From Avena insularis (Eukaryota; Streptophyta; Magnoliopsida; Poales; Poaceae), in assembly GCA_023614405.1 (NCBI GenBank), contig CM042693.1, positions 157,372,731 through 157,436,730 of the forward strand: a stretch of DNA of 64,000 bases, written 5' to 3'. Under the pieces are notes generated by a model. That model was not told the origin of the DNA. It searched no databases and saw only the letters and a program-made list of their open reading frames with translations. The position numbers and the translations under genes are program-made. Numbering within the stretch: the first letter of the stretch is position 1; every line of letters begins with the position of its first letter. Of the stretch, positions 57,261 through 64,000 are shown piece after piece.

Positions 57261-58470
57261 ATAGCGCACCATGCAATCTCCAAAGAGGTACAGTGGCTAC
57301 TCACCGTAGGTTTTATACGACCAATCAAGTACTCCCAATGGCTGGCAAACCCAGTCCTCATGGTGAAAAAGAACAACACCTGGATAATGTGTATCGACTA
57401 CACTAACCTCAACAGTGTGTTCCCCAAAGAGGAGTTTGTGTTTCCTCGCATCGACCAAATCCTCGACTCGACCGTAGGCTTCTAGTCGCTCTGCTTCCTC
57501 GATGCCTGCTCCGGGTACAACTAGATCAACATGGCAGTCGATGACGAGGATAAAACAACATTCATCACGCCATTCGGAGCATTCTGCTACACCGCCATGA
57601 CCTTCAGCCTCAAGAACGCCGGAACGACCTATCAAAGATGCACGTAGGAATTCCTGGAGAGCCAAATTGGCCCCAACATACATGTCTATATCGACGATGT
57701 TGTCGTCAAGTCGACTTGGCAGGACAACTTACTCTCCTACCTCACGAAGACTTTTGCAAATTTGTGAAGGTACAAGATAAAGCTCAACCTAGAGAACTAT
57801 ACATTCGGCGTCCCCACTGGAAAACTACTGGGCTATGTCGTCTCCAAGCGAGGCATCGAGCCAACTAAAATCAACACCATCGCGCGGCTCGTCAAACTCG
57901 AGTGCCTATGCAACGTCCAAAAGCTAGCAGGGCAAGTGGAGGCACTTAGATGCTTCATCCCCAGAATTGGCAAAAAAGCAATTTCCCTTTACCGCCTCAT
58001 GCGCAAGAACCCCATATTCGTGTGGGACAACGAGGCCGACAAAGCGCTCGCCACACTCAAAGAGGTGCTACTCGTGGAACCCTTGCTTGCCGCCCCGGCG
58101 CAAAAGGATCCCATGCTGATGTACTTAGCGGCTTCCAGCCGAGTCTTCGGTGTCGTAATGGTCGTTGAGCGACCCGAGGAAGGAAAATAATGCCTCGCCA
58201 AGCGACCGGTGTATTACCTCAGCGAGGTCCTCACCGATTCGAAACAACGCTACCCATAGTACCAAAAATTGGTATACACTGTCTTCCGAGCCCAACGACG
58301 GTTCCCACACTACTTCCAGGAGCACCTCATTACGGTTGTCTCCTCGGCTCTGCTCCAAGACATCATTTGAAATTGCGACGGGGCGAGTGACCAAGTGGGC
58401 CGTCGAAATAGGCATCCACAACATCAAATACGAGCCACGCAGGGCGATAAAGTCATAGGCTCTTGCTGAC
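57150..58470 (+). pseudogene. pol: W reverse transcriptase (broken)
   Basis: MPGVPRELAEHKLNADPKVR opens the RT; a frame change near 57265 leads to YSQWLANPVLMVKKNNTW, CIDYTNLNSVFPKE, FLDACSGYN (stop) INMAVDDEDKTTF, CYTAMTFSLKNAGTTYQR and the catalytic YIDDVVVKS near 57690-57715. Further on ALRCFIPRIGKKAISLYRLM and VWDNEADKALATLKEV (57936-58190) form the connection domain. Stops in this frame are mostly TAG in place of TGG or CAG. The catalytic YIDD is intact but the frame is not. Confidence 0.85.
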
Positions 58471-59060
58471 TTTGTCACCGACTAGGAAGAGGCCCAGCAA
58501 CCCAAGATTCTCCCCTACCTCCATTACTAGTCCCTCCACTTCGACGGATCCAAAAACTCCGCAGGGCCAGATCCAGAATCATCCTCACCTCGCCTAAAGG
58601 CGACAAATTATGCTACATGCTCCAGCTAGATTTCATGTCATGCACCAATAACATGGCTGAGTACAAAGCACTCCTACACGGCATGCGAGCTGCCAAGGAA
58701 ATGAACATCAACTACCTCAAATGCAATGGCGACTCCGACCTCGTCACCAACCAGGTCGCCGGCACATGCGAGGCCGTCTCCCCCACCATGTTGGCATACC
58801 ACCACGCAGTGTACGAGCTTAGAGGATACTTTGTTGGTTACTTTGTTGAGTGGGTCGATCGAAGGAAGAACAAGGAAGCCGACGCCCTTTCACGCATCGG
58901 ATCTTTAAGCCAAACACCACCACCTAGTGTCTTCCTCGACATCATCAAGAAACCGTCAGTCTACCCACCAAAGGAGATCGACATTGGCGTCCCTCCACAG
59001 CCAGACTCGGCAATAGTCGCCACGGCCATGGCATTACAAGACTGGACTTGACCATATGTC
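58471..59060 (+). pseudogene. pol: W RNase H (partly open)
   Basis: 58617-59051 is open for 144 codons: MLQLDFMSCTNNMAEYKALL, YLKCNGDSDLVTNQVAGTCE and WVDRRKNKEADALSRIGSL. These give the E and later D residues of RNase H; the first Asp block (HFDGSKNSAG near 58540) is upstream in another frame. It is followed by the linker to integrase (PPSVFLDIIKKPSVYPP). Confidence 0.85.
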
Positions 59061-60101
59061 GCCTACCTCGAACAAAAGATCCTGCCAAAGGATGAGGTCG
59101 AGGCACGGATGATAGTCTATCGCTCCAAGTCCTTCCTCATCATCAATGGCGAGCTACACAAACGAACCATCACAGGAGTATTCCAGCACTGCTTCCAGCC
59201 AAAGAAAGGTCGCCGAATCTTGCAACACATCCACGCTAGCGACTGCGGCCACCACGCTGGTGCCAGATCACTAGTTGCCAAAGCCATGCGCCATGGCTTC
59301 TACTGCACTACTACCCACACCGACGCAACCAACATCGACCAGCATTGTGTCGGATGCCAAAAATACGCCAACCAGACGCACATCCTTGGATTGGAGCTTA
59401 AAACCATCCCTATCACATGGCCATTCGCTGTATGGGGAATAGACATGGTAGGCCGGTTCAAAACTACAACCTTCGGGTTCACACACCTCCTGGTCGCAGT
59501 CGACAAGTTCACGAAATGGGTCAAGACGAAACCTATTAGAAAATGCGACAGGAAAACCACCACCAAGTTCCTCTGCAAACTCATCTACCGTTATGGGTAC
59601 CTACACAGCATTATTACCGATAATGGTACCAACTTTGCCAAAGGCGCCATGGCAGAATTTTGCGAGGAGCACGGGATCCGACTCGATCTCGCATTATTCG
59701 CTCATCCCAAATCAAATGGCCAGGCTGAACACGCAAATCAAAGCGTACTACATGGCCTAAAGCCGTGACTATAGGTACCGCTCGAGCCCACACCAGGATG
59801 TTGGGTCGAGGAACTCCCATCGGTGCTCTGGTGCATTCACACTTCCATCAATCACTCGACAGGCTTTACCCCCTTCTTCATGGTTTATGAGGTAGAGGCG
59901 GTCATGCCAATTGACCTCGAAGATGACTCACCACGAGTCATTCATTACGCAGAAGAAGACAACGAAGTCTCCTATCAAAACGGGATCGACCTACTCAACA
60001 AGGCACGTGACCTCGCTCGATCTTGCACCGACATCTACTAGCAAGGGCTCCGCCGCTAACACAGTCGACGGATCAAGACCCGAACCTTCCAAGAAGGCGA
60101 C
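59061..60101 (+). pseudogene. pol: W integrase (cut by Y')
   Basis: 59109-59768 is open for 219 codons. Zinc part ILQHIHASDCGHHAGARSL and HCVGCQKYANQTH; core AVWGIDMVGRF, IITDNGTNFAKGAMAEF and SNGQAEHANQSVL with D, D, E present. Beyond the stop at 59766 the frame continues with VEELPSVLWCIHTSINHSTG and FFMVYEVEAVMPIDLED, ending near RRIKTRTFQEGD at 60101, where Y' begins. The remaining C-terminus and the W 3' LTR are outside the window. Confidence 0.9.
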
Positions 60102-60826
60102 TGTAACATCCCAGCATTAGAGCTTAGAAATAAGTTGAACCCAGATGTGTGCATTGCATTCATGGATAGAAAATCCGATAATTTTCGCGCTTTTAAATAA
60201 AAACTTGTCAAAGTGATTAAAGCTTCTCTTAACTTGATGGAATTGAAGTAGATCATCAAGTTGACTGCAATAAGTTTCAATATGACCTTTGTTAGAACCT
60301 TATTTTGGGGAAAGATAATTTGATCTAAGGGTAGATCAAATATAATAAAATTAAACCATAATACATTGCTTAATGATTAATATTAGATCCTTAAGAGTTC
60401 ATATCATAGTATTCATTACAACAACTCAAGGATAATTACTTAATATTCCAAAGATGATATCAAGGTATTATCTACCACAAACCCTGAATACCAAGTTAAG
60501 TATATAACTTAAGTAAAGAAACTCTATAACTAAATCTTGATACACTTGATTTGCATAGTGATTCCTGCCATGGGTATCATGGTGATTCTTAAACATTAAC
60601 TCTTATCACAAATAGAGTTGAAAGGAAGTTGAGCCAAGACCATTCATCTCATATCTTTGTTGCCATATTAGTAGGTGACATTCCTATTTAACCAAGTCCT
60701 TAGTGGTGACCAAACTATTTGGTGTTGGAGTTAACTCACTCATGAGTAAACTAAAAGAAGCATCTAAACCTAAGAGTTAAGGTAGTGATTATGGAGATAT
60801 GAGAAAGGTAGAAGTATTAGAGTATC
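60102..60826 (+). mobile_element. Element Y': start of an LTR inserted in W integrase
   Basis: Begins TGTAACATCCCAGCATT, like Y at 8327, directly after the W frame; left duplication would be gcgac (60097-60101). It is AT-rich with no gene. The right end is not in the window because Y'' interrupts it, so the second duplication cannot be checked. Confidence 0.65.
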
Positions 60827-63800
60827 TTCGGTGACCCAGTATACCACTGCATGATGTAGTACACTACAGTCGTTGACATAACACCAATGAAACATCGTTC
60901 ACTAGTATTACAGTTCTTACACTCTACAGAGGTGCGTTACTTTACCCATGAGAGATCAACTCCTTGTTGCACAAACAGGCAGCTTACCCGTCCACAATTC
61001 CATGTTGTGGGGACCAGTAGATGATCCAAGCCAATGATTGCCCTCTCCGCGACCCCATATGTCTACACGATCCTTCGGGGCTGGATCACCTCCGTTAAGC
61101 CCCCTTCCAGACAGGCTAAAACCCTGATGAGTTCCCGAAGACTCTATGAGCTGGTGGTGCCCTAGTAAGTACCTTATAGGTCCGGCTAAACCTCCGGCAG
61201 CCACTCATAGATAATCTAGACTCCAAAAACGTGGGTCCTAAGGGTGCCCACCCATATGTTGGATCCGCACAAGGAATCACAACGTCACGTTAAGATAGTC
61301 TTGCCTCCATATGAAAGGAAAAGGATACAGCTGACTTCTCTGTCCCATTCCAAATCTCATGGTTAACGCGTGATATACGACACAAGAATCATTGGCAACA
61401 TTGGTTGTTAAGTCCTAGATAATATGTTCCTTTACCACCGGAACTTTCATAGTAGGTTATTGCCTCATGGTAAATAACCTATAATCATATTATTATGAAA
61501 ATAGTGTTTTCTGACCTTTTTGAAATGCAGGTGATGAAAACACTGGATTTACAAAACACTTTACAGGAAATAATCAAAGGACATGAGCAAGTGTGAACTT
61601 GCCTTTTGTAATTGCAAGATTATGTATTCACGGTCTTCAAGACAATATAAGATCCAATATCTGAAAACAGCATCATTGGTCTAGTAAGGACTAATGATTA
61701 AATAAGCAATATGCTATTATGCATAAGTAATGTAATGCAGTTTGATATACTTGAATCCCCGGAATAAGCGTTGTTCTAGGGTTTGGATACTGGAAATGGT
61801 TTCTTTGTAATGTGTTGTTCTTTTAGATAAGTTTCACACTTGTGCTTCTTATTAGGTTTGTGAGTGTGTGTGAAACAACATGTAAGCATAATGGTATACA
61901 ACAATAAGATATACTATTTAGGTACGCTACTCAAAGACTGCTTATATGAGAATCGCCTTATCTTCAAATACTTTGCAAGTAACGGCATTTATAAGGAACT
62001 TAAGTGTTGACAATCCTAACTATAAAAGTAAAGTATAAAGTAATGTGATTATTATTAATTTTCATCTATTGTCTGAAGTGGCAAAAATAATTACATTTGA
62101 AGAAAAGATTTATTTACTAAGGTTTAAACAATCATGATAGCTTTTAGAATATGATTGATAGAATGTGATTGATGTTGTTTATGTTTGCTTGAATAGTCTA
62201 TACTTGAGTTGCTTTAGGTATTAATTAAGATAGACCAAAGTTAACTATAAAACACATAACAAGGTCTTTAGCATTATATTTAAAAGCTTGTAGAATTAAA
62301 GTTAACTTTAAGAACATAGATAGACTTCAGGTGTAATGTTTATGATATTTGTCTTTATTCTCCTCATAATGTTTCTTAAATCTAATTAAGAGTGGTGATA
62401 CTTCTATTTGAGTAGTGATTTCTTATTTTTATACTGGAATGGAATCATTTATCTCTTTATAAAGATGTGGTTATGGTTTGTGGATAAGTAAACAATATTA
62501 GTGACTACTTGTGAAGTCACTATAGTGTTTTGGTATGTTTATAACCTTGTGGTTGAAGTAAGGAAAAATGTTTTATATAGTCACAAATTAATCTTTAAGA
62601 TTTTATATTTGATAAGGATCTTTTTAGATAATAATCTACACTAATGGTTGAATGACAATTCAATAAGATTGTATTTAGAATGTGTTGAACCATTTTGATT
62701 TCATATTATCAATATTTAAGACTAATACTATTTATTAGACTCAATTGGCTAATTTTAGAAATATCACCAATTTTTATTTACCCTTATATGAATTATCAAC
62801 TAAAGAAATAGGTTTAAATTCAAGTTATTAAGTAGTTTAAATTTTTATTTACTTCAAAAGTGCAATATTATATTTTTAACATGTAGGTATTATTTTTCTG
62901 ATCATTTTGGTATATTACATTTATTTTTGTGATTTATAAATAATAAGATATGATTTTTATAAATTGATTACTTTATAAATACTTAATAAATAATAAATGT
63001 TTAATTAAGTGAAATAATAATGCATGATTATAGTTTTAAATTATAGTTCTTATTTTTCTAAGATTTTTGGTATTTTATTTATATTTTTAACATTTTACCA
63101 ATATTAAAATATGAATTTTCAAGATATTAAAACTTATAAAATATTTATTAAATAATAATTATTTAATTTATTGGCATAATAATATTTGATAATAGTTTAA
63201 TGTTATAGATTTTATTTTTTTGAAAATTTTCATATATTAAACATATTTTTCTGAATTACAAAACAAAAGTTGTTAAATTTTTAAGATTGAATCATTTTCT
63301 AATAAAATTCTAAATAATATTACAAATAGGGAATTACTTTTATTATCCAGACTTAACCTACCCTAGTCACTGACTAGTTGGCCAGATGCAACATGGCACG
63401 CACAGCTTAGTTAAAATGTTTATTACTAGACTATTTCCTACTCATAGTCAATGACAAATGGGCTAGGGGCCACGTCACATGCCACATCGGTAAGGACCAG
63501 TCAAACATATTGAATTGGTCAAGGATGACATCATCCTGACGTCATCTCGCTGGATCCTCTCAGATCGTTGATCAATCGAGCGATCCCATACGCACGCGCG
63601 GCTGAGGTTGTGTTGATTGGAACGGGGGCGTCGCAAGGAACCTAACAGTGGTAGCGCCGCTCAGGTTTGGTCACCGGAGCTACTCCGGAGACCCTCAACT
63701 ACAGTGGTCGGCGGCGGTACACAATGGAACTAGGTCTATAGCGAGATCTGACAAGCGGAAATAGGGTCTGGAGATGTGCAAGCTCACCCTGATAATTGTA

Positions 63801-64000
63801 CACTGGTCGATGAGGACGATGGTGCTTCGGTATGGCTTAATCTTCACGAACTCTGGCGATCACCGATGAAAGGGAACGGCAAAATTACAATGATTCTGAG
63901 GGTCCGTTGCTTCACTGCTACTCCTCAAGCAACAATGATGGTGTGGCGCTTCTCCTCGACTACGCCATGGTCTCCAGGGCGACCTCGACTAACGACAGTG
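60827..64000 (-). mobile_element. Element Y'': reverse-strand LTR related to Y, cut by window end
   Basis: From 60827 the sequence is the reverse complement of the right end of Y (CGGTGACCCAG, CACTACAGTCGTTGAC, CACTCTACAGAGGTGCG, CTCTGTCCCATTCCAAATCT). It lacks about 600 bases present in Y at 12440-13060, including the terminal exon-like segment. Going right: AT-rich block 61900-63360, then a GC-rich block 63500-64000 with a GGTGAGC site on the minus strand near 63785. The expected terminal TG is TT here. No gag or pol seen. Confidence 0.7.

Noticed and set aside
1..64000. Search for a host gene or a new defence-type or biosynthetic system
   Set aside because: Apart from element-encoded proteins no conserved gene structure is visible; all long ORFs fall in defined retrotransposons or are shadows.

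Overview
Organism and character. The window reads as intergenic heterochromatin-like DNA of a large grass genome, probably Pooideae. I see no host gene, tRNA or rRNA. Nearly every base belongs to Ty3/gypsy LTR retrotransposons nested in one another. The grass assignment rests on element types: Tekay-type chromoviruses with 3.3 kb LTRs, Tat-type elements with a TGGCGCC leader, and a solo LTR starting TGATACGTC and ending GTAGACATCA, as in Athila-type elements of Triticeae and relatives. That last comparison is from memory.

Layout (labels are mine). The oldest layer is W, a Tat-type element on the plus strand. Its gag lies at 3959-4806 and its protease-RT-RNaseH-integrase at 56221-60101; its LTRs are not in the window. 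Three insertions hit W: A1 (before 1 to 3958; internal end plus 3' LTR), A2 (4807-56215; duplication gtaac/gtaag) and Y' at 60102.

A2 is a plus-strand element with 3.3 kb LTRs and a short ruined interior. Inside it sit: X (7363-18671, minus strand, duplication caccc), a non-autonomous element that itself holds Y (8327-13151, duplication cggtg); B (21183-36815, plus, duplication aactt), a nearly complete Tekay-type chromovirus whose 5' LTR holds Z (21604-25654, minus, duplication gccca); V (38930-40415, plus, duplication cccag), a solo Athila-type LTR; and U (42352-55146, minus, duplication catag), a full-length Tat-type element with 537 bp LTRs and an antisense spliced ORF. At the right edge Y' (60102-60826) is interrupted by Y'' (60827-64000 and beyond), a reverse-strand relative of Y.

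Coding state. B and U keep recognisable gag, protease, RT, RNaseH and integrase, but each has several stops and at least one frameshift. W is decayed further, and A2 keeps only an RT trace. X has four long minus-strand ORFs with no recognisable pol. None of these could be translated as a full polyprotein as it stands.

Most interesting observations: short exon-like segments with splice-type borders at matching places inside the LTRs of B and Y; clusters of the hyphenated palindrome CCGGAG-A-CTCCGG in X; a repeat-built protein in X; and, in U, the antisense gene, a tandem array in one of its introns and a partly duplicated gag core. Boundaries with matching duplications are firm. Family names, ages and reading-frame joins are by eye.
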